Origin: Duganella guangzhouensis | Lineage (GTDB): Bacteria > Pseudomonadota > Gammaproteobacteria > Burkholderiales > Burkholderiaceae_D | Length of the DNA stretch: 64,000 nt | Assembly (NCBI RefSeq): GCF_009674535.1 | Contig: NZ_WKJK01000021.1 | Location: 1 to 64,000 of the forward strand | Reading direction: 5' to 3' | Part shown: one piece after another, positions 36,135-48,347 of the stretch | How the letters are laid out: each line of letters starts with the position of its first letter | Position numbering within the stretch: the first letter of the stretch is position 1 | The notes under the pieces: model-generated | Database searches by the model: none | What the model was told of the DNA's origin: nothing | Seen by the model: the letters and a program-made list of their open reading frames with translations, nothing else | Program-made: the position numbers and the translations under genes

Positions 36135-37256
36135 TCAAGCCCGCAGCCGTTGAAACATGCCGCCCGGCAAGCGTTCCAGCAATCCGGCCAGCTCCAGCGC
36201 CAGCAATTGCCCCTGCAGTTCGCCGGCGGATTGGTTTAAATGCAAGGCCAGCACCTCGGCCTGGACCGGATCGTCGCCCATCGCCTGCAGCACGCGGTCG
36301 ACGAAACTGTCGTCCAGCCCCGGCCGCGTCAGCGCGCCGCCGCCCGCCGCCAGTTGCAGATCGGCCAAGATATCCGCCGCGCTTTCCACCAGCCGGGCGC
36401 CCTCCCGTATCATCTGGTGGCAGCCTTTGGACAGTGTCGCATGAATCGAGCCGGGGACGGCGTACACCTCGCGCCCCTGCGCCAGCGCCAACCGGGCGGT
36501 GATCAGCGAACCGGACTGGGCGGCCGCCTCCACCACCAGCACGCCACGCGCCAGCCCGCTGATGATGCGATTACGGCGCGGAAAATTGTCGCGCGAGGGC
36601 GAGGTGCCGAGCAGGTATTCGCTCACCAGGCAGCCCTCTTCGGCGATGCGGCGCGCCAGCGCGCCATTGCGGGCGGGATAGATGCGGTCGATGCCGGTGC
36701 CCAGCACGGCGATGGTACTGCCCGGACCATTCAGGCCGCCGGTGTGGGCGGCCGCATCGATGCCCAGCGCCAGCCCGGAGACGATGGTGACGCCGGCCTC
36801 GGACAAGGCCTGCGCCAGCTGCTCGGCATTGATCACCCCCTGGCGGCTGGCGTTGCGCGAGCCCACCACCGCCACCGAGCGCTGCGGCAGCAACTCGGCG
36901 CGGCCTTTGACGTACAGCAGCAACGGCGGCGCCGCGATATTGCGTAAATATTCAGGGTAATCGGGCTGGCCCCAGAACAGCAGGCGATGTCCCTGCTGTT
37001 GCAGCCAGGCTTGCAGCGCGTCCAGCTGCGCCGTCAATTCGGGCGCCGGTGCGGCCAGCAGAGCGTCGGCCTGGCGCGGCCGGGTCAGCAACGGCAGCAG
37101 CTCGGCGTGGCTGGCGGCAAAGATGCGCGCCGGCGTGCCGAAATGGTCCAGCAGCCGATGCGCGGTCAGCAGGCCGACACCGTCGGTCAGCAACAACCGC
37201 AGCCAGTCCGCCAGCACTGGCTCGGAAACATCGATGGGGGGATCCGTGGCTTGCAC
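36135..37256 (-). CDS. dprA: DNA-processing protein DprA
   Basis: 373 aa from a GTG start at 37256, the only start before the conserved part. An N-terminal SAM-like helical domain precedes the Rossmann core (SVAVVGSRNASRQG, VSGLALGIDAAAHTGGL, TIAVLGTGIDRIYPARN, FPRRNRIISGLA). The C-terminal winged-helix DML1 domain is present (about 310-370). It loads RecA on incoming single-stranded DNA in transformation. The gene follows the LysM gene by 8 bp on the same strand, so both are probably one operon with smg. Confidence 0.93.
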   Translation of the reverse strand: MQATDPPIDVSEPVLADWLRLLLTDGVGLLTAHRLLDHFGTPARIFAASHAELLPLLTRPRQADALLAAPAPELTAQLDALQAWLQQQGHRLLFWGQPDYPEYLRNIAAPPLLLYVKGRAELLPQRSVAVVGSRNASRQGVINAEQLAQALSEAGVTIVSGLALGIDAAAHTGGLNGPGSTIAVLGTGIDRIYPARNGALARRIAEEGCLVSEYLLGTSPSRDNFPRRNRIISGLARGVLVVEAAAQSGSLITARLALAQGREVYAVPGSIHATLSKGCHQMIREGARLVESAADILADLQLAAGGGALTRPGLDDSFVDRVLQAMGDDPVQAEVLALHLNQSAGELQGQLLALELAGLLERLPGGMFQRLRA

Positions 37257-37264
37257 GGCGCGGC

Positions 37265-38368
37265 CTACTCCGGCGACTTGGCGACATCGCCTATCTGCAC
37301 CGGCGCTGTCACCTGCATGATCAAGCCGTAGGACACCTGCTTGAACGTGCGGAAGATAAACAAGCTACCCACTTCCTCGTCCGGCAGCTTGACCTGCTGC
37401 TCGCGCCCGAACCAGCTTTTCTTGGCCGTGGAATCGCTGACAGTCTGTCCGGTATGGTACAGCTGCAGCACGGTGCCGACATCGAGTCCGTCAAGCTTTC
37501 CGCGATTAATGCTGACGATCTGGTGCTGGCCGGCGTGGGTGACGCCGCCATAGATCCCGGCCACGCGCGCATCGACCGGCTGCGCCGGCGGATGTGGCAC
37601 GTAATTCTGCATCGGCGTTGGCGGCACCGCGCGCAGCTGGTCGCCCTTGCCCATTTCCTGCGCTGCGGTGGAGACCGTAAAGGTATGCACATCACTGCCG
37701 GAGCCGGGCTTGGCCTCGGCCTGCAGTTTCAGCGTGCCGAGGAAGGCCGCTTCATAGCCGATCACTTTCTGCGTGACCGGGTCCTTCAGCGGCTGTCCTG
37801 GGCGGAACACCTGGAACGCCGTGTTGCCATGCAAATCACCACGCACATAGGCCTTGTCGCCCTGGCCGAGGAACACCCGGCTCTCCTGCGTGGCGATGAT
37901 GCGCGGCGCCGTTTTCATTTCATCCTCGTCGACGATCAACGGCTGGGTCAGGAACGGTTCGATCACGCCGGGCGGTATCGACGGCACCGCATCGGCGCCG
38001 ACGCCGTCGCTGCGCACGCGCGGGCCGAGGCGTTGGCTGGCGGGATCGTTGGCGCCGCTGTTGGCGGCAATCGGCGTGCCCAGCCGCAGACGGCCGGCGT
38101 TGCGGTCGAACCAGATGATCTGGCCCGGATAAATCCAGTGCGGGTTGGCGATTTCGTCGCGGTTCATGCCCCAGACAGTGGGCCAGCACCACGGTTTTTG
38201 CAGGAAAGTGCCGGAAATATCCCACAAGGTGTCGCCCTTGACCACCACGTGCTGGTCGGGAGCGTCAGGCCGGAACTCGCATTTGATGGGTTCTGCCGCA
38301 GTCGCCGAAGCGGCGACAAAAAGGGCAGCCCATGCTAAGCGGGGACCGACTGTGCTAAAATTTTTCAT
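37265..38368 (-). CDS. LysM domain protein
   Basis: 367 aa from the ATG at 38368; the open frame upstream is not supported. A signal peptide ends near residue 24 (ATAAEP). A LysM module lies at about residues 40-90 (VVVKGDTLWDISGTFLQKP, then NPHWIYPGQIIWF) and binds peptidoglycan. The remaining 270 residues are mixed beta-type with an unassigned fold. Such proteins sit next to dprA in many betaproteobacteria. Function is unknown; a role in cell wall or DNA uptake is only guessed from context. It is divergent from def over a 180-bp gap. Confidence 0.85.
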   Translation of the reverse strand: MKNFSTVGPRLAWAALFVAASATAAEPIKCEFRPDAPDQHVVVKGDTLWDISGTFLQKPWCWPTVWGMNRDEIANPHWIYPGQIIWFDRNAGRLRLGTPIAANSGANDPASQRLGPRVRSDGVGADAVPSIPPGVIEPFLTQPLIVDEDEMKTAPRIIATQESRVFLGQGDKAYVRGDLHGNTAFQVFRPGQPLKDPVTQKVIGYEAAFLGTLKLQAEAKPGSGSDVHTFTVSTAAQEMGKGDQLRAVPPTPMQNYVPHPPAQPVDARVAGIYGGVTHAGQHQIVSINRGKLDGLDVGTVLQLYHTGQTVSDSTAKKSWFGREQQVKLPDEEVGSLFIFRTFKQVSYGLIMQVTAPVQIGDVAKSPE

Positions 38369-38548
38369 TAATAGGTCCAGTAAGTGCGCCGCAGGCACAC
38401 GGCAGCAGAGCAGTAAAGCTTGCCAAATTGAATCAAATTCTGCCCATAAAACCCTGAACTAGCAAGCGAAACCGCGCTCCGCGCCAGCCGCATGGCGGTC
38501 GTCTGTTAGCAAGGCATCCACATAGTTTTCACTTAGTTATTAGTACCC

Positions 38549-39091
38549 ATGGCTATCCTAAATATTCTGCGTTACCCTGACCCGCGCCTGCATAAAGTGG
38601 CGCAGCCGGTCGCCGTGTTCGACGAGCGTCTGGCCCAGCTGGTCGCCGACATGGCCGAGACCATGTACGACGCGCCCGGCATCGGCCTGGCGGCAACGCA
38701 GGTGGACGTGCACGAGCAAGTCATCGTGATCGACACCACCGAAGACAAGAGCGCGCTGGTCGCTTACATCAACCCGGAAATCCTGTGGTCCAGCGACGAC
38801 AAACAGGTGTACGACGAAGGCTGCCTGTCGGTGCCGGGCGTCTACGACGGCGTCGAGCGTCCATCCAAAGTCAAGGTGCGCGCCTACGACGTCAAGGGCC
38901 AGCCGTTTGAAGTCGAGGCCGATGGCCTGCTGGCGGTCTGCATTCAGCACGAGATGGATCACCTGCTGGGCAAGGTATTCGTTGAATACCTGTCGCCGCT
39001 GAAGCGCAACCGCATCAAGACCAAGCTGCAGAAGGAAGAGCGCGGTGCGCAGCGCGAAGCCCAGTTGCGCGCCCAGGGCCGTCGTTACTAA
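38549..39091 (+). CDS. def: Peptide deformylase
   Basis: 180 aa. All three signature motifs are present: GIGLAATQ (near residue 46), EGCLSVP (near 90) with the metal-ligand Cys, and QHEMDHL (near 134) with the two His ligands and catalytic Glu. It removes the formyl group from nascent N-terminal methionine. fmt starts two bases after its stop, the common def-fmt pair. Confidence 0.97.
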   Translation: MAILNILRYPDPRLHKVAQPVAVFDERLAQLVADMAETMYDAPGIGLAATQVDVHEQVIVIDTTEDKSALVAYINPEILWSSDDKQVYDEGCLSVPGVYDGVERPSKVKVRAYDVKGQPFEVEADGLLAVCIQHEMDHLLGKVFVEYLSPLKRNRIKTKLQKEERGAQREAQLRAQGRRY

Positions 39092-39093
39092 GC

Positions 39094-40050
39094 ATGAAAG
39101 TCATCTTCGCCGGTACGCCGGAATTTGCCGCCGTGGCCCTGCAAGCATTGCATGAGGCCGGTTTTGAGATCCCGCTGGTGCTGACTCAGCCGGATCGTCC
39201 CGCCGGTCGTGGCATGCACTTGCAGCCATCGGCCGTCAAGCAATACGCCGTCTCCAAGGGCATTGAAGTGCTGCAGCCGCTGTCGCTGCGCATGGACAGC
39301 AAGGACCCGCAACGCGCCGAGGAAGCCAAGGCCGCCCATCAGCGCCTGCTGTCGACGCCGTACGACGTGATGGTGGTGGCGGCCTACGGCCTGATCCTGC
39401 CGCGCGACACGCTGGACATCAAGCCCTGCCTCAACATCCACGGTTCGCTGCTGCCGCGCTGGCGCGGCGCCGCCCCGATCCATCGCGCGATTGAAGCAGG
39501 CGACGCCGAAACCGGCATCACCATCATGGAGATGGAAGAAGGTCTGGATACCGGCCCGATGCTGCTGATCGAAAAAGTGGCGATCGAAGACAGCGACACC
39601 ACCGGCAGCCTGCACGACAAGCTGGCCGCGCTGGGCGGCAAGATGATCGTCGAGGCGCTCAACAAGATGCGGCATGGCCAGCTGGAAGCGGTGGTACAGC
39701 CTGAGGAAGGCGTCAATTACGCGTCCAAGATCAGCAAGGAAGAAGCGGCGCTCGATTTCACGCAATCGGCGCAGGAAATCAGCCGCAAGATCCGCGCCTT
39801 CAATCCCTTCCCTGGCGCGCATGGCAACGTCAACGGCACCATCGTCAAGCTGTGGGGCGCCGAAGTGCTGGCCGAAGACAGCAAAGCACCGGCCGGCACG
39901 GTGCTGGCGGCCGATGCGCAACACGGCATCGTGATCGCCTGCGGCAGCGGCACCTTGCGCCTGACCTCGCTGCAAAAACCGGGCGGCAAGCGCCTGCCCG
40001 CAGCCGAGTTCATCAAAGGCTTCCCTCTGGAAGGCCAGCGCTTCGGCTGA
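39094..40050 (+). CDS. fmt: Methionyl-tRNA formyltransferase
   Basis: 318 aa. The N-terminal formyl-THF domain has MKVIFAGTPEFAAV, the catalytic Asn/His in LNIHGSLLPRWRGAAPI (near residue 112) and Asp in EGLDTGPML (near 150). The C-terminal OB-like domain binds tRNA. It supplies initiator formyl-Met-tRNA. Two bases separate it from def. Confidence 0.97.
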   Translation: MKVIFAGTPEFAAVALQALHEAGFEIPLVLTQPDRPAGRGMHLQPSAVKQYAVSKGIEVLQPLSLRMDSKDPQRAEEAKAAHQRLLSTPYDVMVVAAYGLILPRDTLDIKPCLNIHGSLLPRWRGAAPIHRAIEAGDAETGITIMEMEEGLDTGPMLLIEKVAIEDSDTTGSLHDKLAALGGKMIVEALNKMRHGQLEAVVQPEEGVNYASKISKEEAALDFTQSAQEISRKIRAFNPFPGAHGNVNGTIVKLWGAEVLAEDSKAPAGTVLAADAQHGIVIACGSGTLRLTSLQKPGGKRLPAAEFIKGFPLEGQRFG

Positions 40051-40148
40051 AAAAAGGCCGTCGTCAGCACGGTCTCAACATATTCGCTATGATATTCCGT
40101 CGCCGCGCCCGCCAGGGTCGCGGCCTTATTATCTTAGGGAGTATGCAT

Positions 40149-40784
40149 ATGACCGCAGTAATCGATAAGTTGAACTGGCGCTACGCCACCAAAAAATTCG
40201 ACGACGCCAAAAAGCTGGACGACGCCACGCTGGAACGCATCCTGGAAGCGGTGCGCCTGGCGCCGACCTCCAGCGGCCTGCAGCCGTTTGAAATTCTGGT
40301 GGTGAAGAATCCGGAACTGCGCGCCAAAATCCGCGAAGTGGGCTGGAACCAGTCGCAAATCACCGAAGCCTCGCACCTGCTGGTGTTCGCCGCGTGGGAC
40401 AACATCACGCCGGAACGCATCGACTTCATGTTCGACCTGACCAATGAAGTGCGCGGTTTCGTCAACGAAGGCTGGGAAGCCTATCGCAAGCAACTGCAAG
40501 GCATCGTGGCCGCGCGCGGTGACGCCGCCAACTTCGACGCCGCCGCCCGCCAAGCTTACATCGCGCTGGGCGTGGCGCTGGTCGCCGCCGCCTTCGAAGG
40601 CGTGGATGCAACGCCGATGGAAGGCTTCGATCCAGCCGCCGTCGACCAAATCCTGTCGCTGAAAGAGCGCAATCTGCGCAGCGTGGTGATCCTGCCGCTG
40701 GGCTACCGTCAGCCGGAAGGCGACTGGCTGGTCGATCTGAAAAAAGTGCGTCGCCCACGCGACAAGTTCATCAGCGAAATCTAA
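40149..40784 (+). CDS. NAD(P)H nitroreductase family protein
   Basis: 211 aa from the ATG at 40149, chosen because GGGAG lies 7 bases upstream; the long open frame overlapping fmt is not real. The FMN-binding nitroreductase fold is indicated by RYATKKFDD near the N terminus, LAPTSSGLQPFEILVV, and the C-terminal LPLGYR. Relatives include NfsB-type and putative oxidoreductases that reduce nitroaromatics or quinones. The natural substrate is unknown. Its stop overlaps the convergent DUF2145 gene by 4 bp. Confidence 0.87.
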   Translation: MTAVIDKLNWRYATKKFDDAKKLDDATLERILEAVRLAPTSSGLQPFEILVVKNPELRAKIREVGWNQSQITEASHLLVFAAWDNITPERIDFMFDLTNEVRGFVNEGWEAYRKQLQGIVAARGDAANFDAAARQAYIALGVALVAAAFEGVDATPMEGFDPAAVDQILSLKERNLRSVVILPLGYRQPEGDWLVDLKKVRRPRDKFISEI

Positions 40785-41686
40785 TCGCTGAGTGACACTA
40801 CCCGGTCGCCGTCGGCCGGTACACAGCCGTCGGCGACCGGGGTCCAGCCGCGATGGATGACGATTTGCTTGTCATCGTGGCAGACCTCGACGCGCTCGCT
40901 TTGCGGAAAGCGGGCGCGCACAAATTCCTCCAGCGTGCTTGGCAGGCTGATCTGCAGCCTGAGCGCGGCGCGGTCCGCGTCCGGATGATCGTCCAGATGC
41001 AGCAGCGGCACGAAGTGCGACGCCAGCATCAAGAAACGCGAGCCGACTTCGACCGGCTGCGGCGCATAGTCCGCCGTACGCAACCAGGCTTGCGCGCGCT
41101 CGCGCAAATCCGCGCCATCGGCCAGATCGCCCCAGCCGGCGGCCAGCATCTCCACCAGCCATTGATTGCAGTTCTGATAGCGCAGCCCGTAGGCATAGGC
41201 GTTGGCGCTGTATTGCGCGCCTAGCAGATGCAGCGCGCGCGAACTGTCCAGCAAGGCCGGCCGCAGCGCCAGCACCGCCTGCGGCGGCAGCTTCACGATG
41301 CTGAGGTAGCCCAGCGCCGGATCGTCGGTGCCCATGGCAAAGCCAGCCAGTCCCTGGTCGTAGATGCGCGGCCGGCGTTCGTCACAGGAATAATAGAGTT
41401 GGCGCGCCGCCCACACGCCCTGCTCCGAGCGCCAGGCCAGTGCCGCGTGCGAGTAACGGATGTGGAAGCGCGACAGGTCAAGGCCGGAGCGACTGACCAG
41501 CGTCACACTGTCCGCGCTGCCGCCGAGCTCCTCGCGCAGCACGGCGGCGAAGCGCAGCAGACGGTCTTGCTCGGCGGCGCTGAGATCGTGCGTGCGGTCG
41601 CAGAAACCGCCCGAGGATGCCTGCGCGGCGCCGGCCGCCGCGAATGCCAGCCAGCAGCCCAGCGCCAGCGCGCGCAGTCGCTTCAA
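40781..41686 (-). CDS. DUF2145 family exported protein
   Basis: 301 aa. The signal peptide ends near residue 23 (AAQAS). The mature protein has the pattern of DUF2145: FCDRTHDLSAAEQDRLLRF, FHIRYSHAAL, RQLYYSCDERRPRIYDQGL and LRYQNCNQWLVEMLAAGWG. The strongly kept His, Cys and Asn-Cys-Asn residues look like a papain-like or lipid-hydrolase active site, but no catalytic activity is established to my knowledge. Its ATG overlaps the preceding gene by 4 bp, so the two exported proteins are made together. Confidence 0.83.
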   Translation of the reverse strand: MKRLRALALGCWLAFAAAGAAQASSGGFCDRTHDLSAAEQDRLLRFAAVLREELGGSADSVTLVSRSGLDLSRFHIRYSHAALAWRSEQGVWAARQLYYSCDERRPRIYDQGLAGFAMGTDDPALGYLSIVKLPPQAVLALRPALLDSSRALHLLGAQYSANAYAYGLRYQNCNQWLVEMLAAGWGDLADGADLRERAQAWLRTADYAPQPVEVGSRFLMLASHFVPLLHLDDHPDADRAALRLQISLPSTLEEFVRARFPQSERVEVCHDDKQIVIHRGWTPVADGCVPADGDRVVSLSD

Positions 41687-42138
41687 AGGCTCAGCGGACG
41701 CGACGCCAGTTCGTCATGCCATTCATCGGCCAGCACCAGATAGACCGGCTGGCGATTATCGGCACGGCCGAACTCGATGCCGTAGACGCGGTTGTGCGCA
41801 TACATCGCGTCACCCACGGCCAGGCGCTGCTTGTCGAACGTGGTCTGCGGCAGATCGAGCACGATGCGCTGTTCGGGCGTATCGCCCTGCATGGTGACGC
41901 GAGTACGGTCATCGTGGCCGGGCGTGGCGGCGATCTGGATGATGCGGTAATCGCCATCGGCCACGCGGTTGTTGCGATTCGAGCTATTGCTGGAGCCGGT
42001 CAGCGAATCCGACACGCTGCCGCTGGACGCCGAACCGGCGCTGGATGCCGACGAGGCAAAGCTCTCGGCCTGCGCGAACATGGCCAGGCTCATCAAGCCA
42101 GCCGTGGCCAGCAGACGCAAAGACAATGGCAATTTCAT
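41683..42138 (-). CDS. Exported Ser-rich hypothetical protein coupled to DUF2145
   Basis: 151 aa. A signal peptide of 24 residues ends AQAES, followed by a Ser/Ala/Gly linker (about 25-57) and a compact beta-type domain (about 58-145; YRIIQIAATPGHDDRT, RIVLDLPQTTF). No family is recognised. Its stop overlaps the DUF2145 start (ATGA), suggesting a functional pair in the periplasm. Confidence 0.65.
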   Translation of the reverse strand: MKLPLSLRLLATAGLMSLAMFAQAESFASSASSAGSASSGSVSDSLTGSSNSSNRNNRVADGDYRIIQIAATPGHDDRTRVTMQGDTPEQRIVLDLPQTTFDKQRLAVGDAMYAHNRVYGIEFGRADNRQPVYLVLADEWHDELASRPLSL

Positions 42139-42185
42139 CTACACTACCTCAACTGCGTAAAAAGACGAGTATAAAGGAGATCGCC

Positions 42186-42776
42186 ATGACCGCACCTGAA
42201 ATCGCCTGCTGGTTCGACTTTGCCAGCAACTACAGCTATCTGAGCGTGCTGCGGCTGGCGCGGCAGAAGGACGTGATCGTGCGCTGGAAGCCGTTCCTGC
42301 TCGGTCCGATCTTCGCGGCGCAGGGCTGGAACAATTCGCCGTTCGTGCTGCAGAAGGACAAGGGCGATTATGTGTGGCAGGACATGCCGCGTGAATGCGT
42401 CAAATATGGACTGCCGTGGCGGCAGCCATCCGAATTTCCGCGCCGTTCGCTGCTGGCGGCGCGGGTGGCCTTGCTGGGCGAGCATCAGCCGTGGATGGCC
42501 GAATTTTGCGCCCGCGTCATGCTGGCCAATTTCGAGCATGACGAAGACATCGGCAATGCCGACGTGATCGCCGCCATCCTCACCAGCATCGGCCTGGACG
42601 CGCCGGCGCTGCTGGCCGCCGCCCAGTCCGACGACAACAAAGCCCGCCTGCGCGCCCGCAGCGAAGAAGCCGCCGCGCTCCACCTGTTCGGCGCCCCCAC
42701 CTTCTTCGTCGGCGCCGAAATGTACTGGGGCAACGACCGCCTAAGCGACGCCCTGTCCCGCGCCACTCGGGGCTGA
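42186..42776 (+). CDS. 2-hydroxychromene-2-carboxylate isomerase / DsbA-like protein
   Basis: 196 aa from the ATG at 42186 (AAAGGAGATCGCC upstream); the overlapping longer frame is not supported. The thioredoxin-like fold of the HCCA isomerase/kappa-GST class is shown by WFDFASNYSYLSVLR, with the Ser that activates glutathione in place of a Cys pair, and by LFGAPTFFVGAEMYWGNDRL near the C terminus with the cis-Pro. The classic enzyme acts in naphthalene degradation, but no aromatic pathway is nearby, so the role is open. It overlaps the convergent brnA gene by 36 bp. Confidence 0.85.
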   Translation: MTAPEIACWFDFASNYSYLSVLRLARQKDVIVRWKPFLLGPIFAAQGWNNSPFVLQKDKGDYVWQDMPRECVKYGLPWRQPSEFPRRSLLAARVALLGEHQPWMAEFCARVMLANFEHDEDIGNADVIAAILTSIGLDAPALLAAAQSDDNKARLRARSEEAAALHLFGAPTFFVGAEMYWGNDRLSDALSRATRG

Positions 42777-42980
42777 CTTGGCCTGATGATCTGCGATGTA
42801 TGCGCGCAATATCTGACTAATCAGCTCGGAAGAGGCCGGCACATGCTCTTTGAACCATTCGTAGACATCTCTGTCCACGATCACGGAGCTTTTCTGCACC
42901 AACGCCTCACGTTTTTTGGCATGTGCGAAAAAATCATCCCCTAACTCAGGAATGTCACTGAAATCAATACCCTCGTTCAT
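42741..42980 (-). CDS. brnA: BrnA-type antitoxin (orphan)
   Basis: 79 aa from the ATG at 42980, with GGAGAGGCGAT upstream. The C-terminal part (about residues 36-66, VIVDRDVYEWFKEHVPA, then LISQILRAYIADH) matches the ribbon-helix-helix of BrnA, which binds the BrnT toxin and the operon promoter. The N-terminal part (MNEGIDFSDIPELGDDFF) is also BrnA-like. A longer form starting at 43049 in the same frame would add 23 residues. Its brnT partner survives only as a relic overlapping its 5' end, so it probably acts only as a DNA-binding protein or is decaying. Confidence 0.75.
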   Translation of the reverse strand: MNEGIDFSDIPELGDDFFAHAKKREALVQKSSVIVDRDVYEWFKEHVPASSELISQILRAYIADHQAKSAPSGAGQGVA

Positions 42981-43049
42981 ATCGCCTCTCCTCAAGCAAA
43001 GATGCTTTTCTCGCCGAGATAATCCGCACAGTGTCATCTCGAAATTCAT
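42964..43049 (-). pseudogene. brnT: Relic of brnT toxin gene, internally deleted and frameshifted
   Basis: Reading to the stop at 42964-42966, the frame encodes DDTVRIISARKASLLEERRY, the C terminus of BrnT-type RNase toxins, which end in RIISARKA and ERRxYE. It overlaps the brnA start by 17 bp as in intact brnTA operons. Only about 24 codons remain of about 90. Just upstream, in another frame, ATG-AAT-TTC-GAG (43049-43038) with GGAG in front could be the original start, since BrnT often begins M-x-F-E. The simplest reading is a deletion of about 190 bp joining the two ends. Confidence 0.6.
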
Positions 43050-43201
43050 GGCCGCTCCATTTCAGTATAGAGCGCGACGGGACGCGCACTGTTGGATGGT
43101 GCGCGCTGCCGGGGCGGTAGCCGTTGAGGTAGATCAGTCGAGCAAAACAGCAGATTGTTGCGGCAATGCCGCTGTTGGCTGAAGCATATTCAGGGATGCC
43201 G

Positions 43202-43207
43202 TATAAT
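43202..43207 (+). promoter_or_regulatory. Consensus -10 box TATAAT upstream of metH
   Basis: A perfect TATAAT, 53 bp before the metH ATG. No strong -35 is seen at 16-18 bp. The leader is too short for a cobalamin riboswitch, and I see no SAH riboswitch motif. Confidence 0.4.
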
Positions 43208-43260
43208 CTCAGACCGCCCTCATCTTGTGGCGCGCCTCCCTCCGACCTCTGAGATAGCAA

Positions 43261-47035
<3,775 letters not shown>

Positions 47036-47049
<14 letters not shown>

Positions 47050-48346
47050 GGAACTTCCACACCGCCAGCGCGCCGAACACCGCCGCAAAGCCCAGCTGCA
47101 CGCCCATCGCGGGCAGCGCGCCTTGCAGGCCCAGGCCGCGCCAGGTGACGGCGTCCAGGCCGTCCACCGCCCAACGGGTCGGCACCACCAGCGTGGCTTG
47201 CTGCAGCCACTCGGGGAAGATGAAGGACGGCACCCACGCGCCGCCCAGCATCACCAGCACCAGCGTGGCGAAGATGGCGATGCCGCGCGCCGCTTCCGGC
47301 GTCTTGCCGAAGGCGGCGACCATCAGGCCGAAGGCGGCCGTCATCAGGCCAAAGCAGATCGCCATGCCGATGAAGCCGGACAGACTGGTCACCTCCACCT
47401 TGAAGATCAGCGTCGCGCAGATGAACATGGAGCACAGCAGGCCGGTGGCGATGATGGCGCCGGCGGCGGCGCGGCTGATGATGACGGTCGCCAGCGATAC
47501 CGGCGCCGCCAGCAGCCGGCTCCAGATGCCCTGGCGCTGCTCCAGCAGAATGCCGATGCCCAGATTGATCCCCATGAACAGGATGAATTGCACGCCCAGC
47601 CCGGCGAACGAGTGCGCGTAGGCGTTGTATTTGGGACCGCTGCTCAGCGCCTGCTCCTGCGTGGTGTAGGGCAGCGTCATGCCGACCGCCGGCGCCTCGT
47701 CCGCCGCGCTGGCCGCGCCCGAGGCGGCGCTGGCGGCAGCGGCATCGGTGGCGGCGCGCTGGTCCTGGAACTTCTTCAGGCTGGCGAGGAAGTCGCCCAA
47801 CTGCGCCTCTTCAGTGGTGCGCTTGCCGGCGGCGGGCAGCTCGGCCAGATACTTGTCCGTGGTGGCGCTACCCTTCACACTCATGACGGCGGCGCTGGTG
47901 GCCTGCATCACCTGCTGCGTCAACAGCCCCTTCACCATCGCCAGCATGGTCGACTGCGACGGATCGTAAAACAGCGGCAGCTCCGGCTTGTGACGGCCGC
48001 TGAACAACGCATCGGATGCCTGCTCGCCAAAGCCGGCCGGAATCACCACCGCCACCGGCAGCTTGCCGGCGCGGACCTTGTCCCGCGCCTCGGCCTCGCT
48101 CAATTCGGTGATGCGCAGCGAGCTCTCGGCCTTCAGGCCGGCGACGATCTTTTGTCCCACCGCCGACTGGTCCAGCGCCACCACACCCAGATCCAGCTTG
48201 CCGCCACTCTTGTCCGGACTGCCGCCAAACAGCATGCCGAAGAAAGCCGCCAGCACCACCGGCATCAGCAAATCCAGCATCAGCGCGCGCTTGTTGTTCA
48301 CATACAGGATCAGATCCTTGCGGATCATGGCAATGAAAGCGGTCAT
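47036..48346 (-). CDS. ABC-2 type permease (DrrB/YhhJ-like)
   Basis: 436 aa. TM1 is near residues 20-42, then a long periplasmic part of about 200 residues (rich in Ala, including an Ala/Ser/Asp-rich stretch near 195-220), then five to six TM helices up to the C terminus. The loop EQRQGIWSRLLAAPVSLATV near 275 is the ABC-2 coupling motif. It pairs with the ATPase gene one base upstream and is likely an exporter of a drug or lipid. Confidence 0.85.
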
Positions 48347-48347
48347 A

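Noticed and set aside
43081..43260. Possible cobalamin or SAH riboswitch before metH
   Set aside because: The gap is short, it has no B12-box, and no SAH-aptamer core was seen; only a -10 TATAAT stands out.
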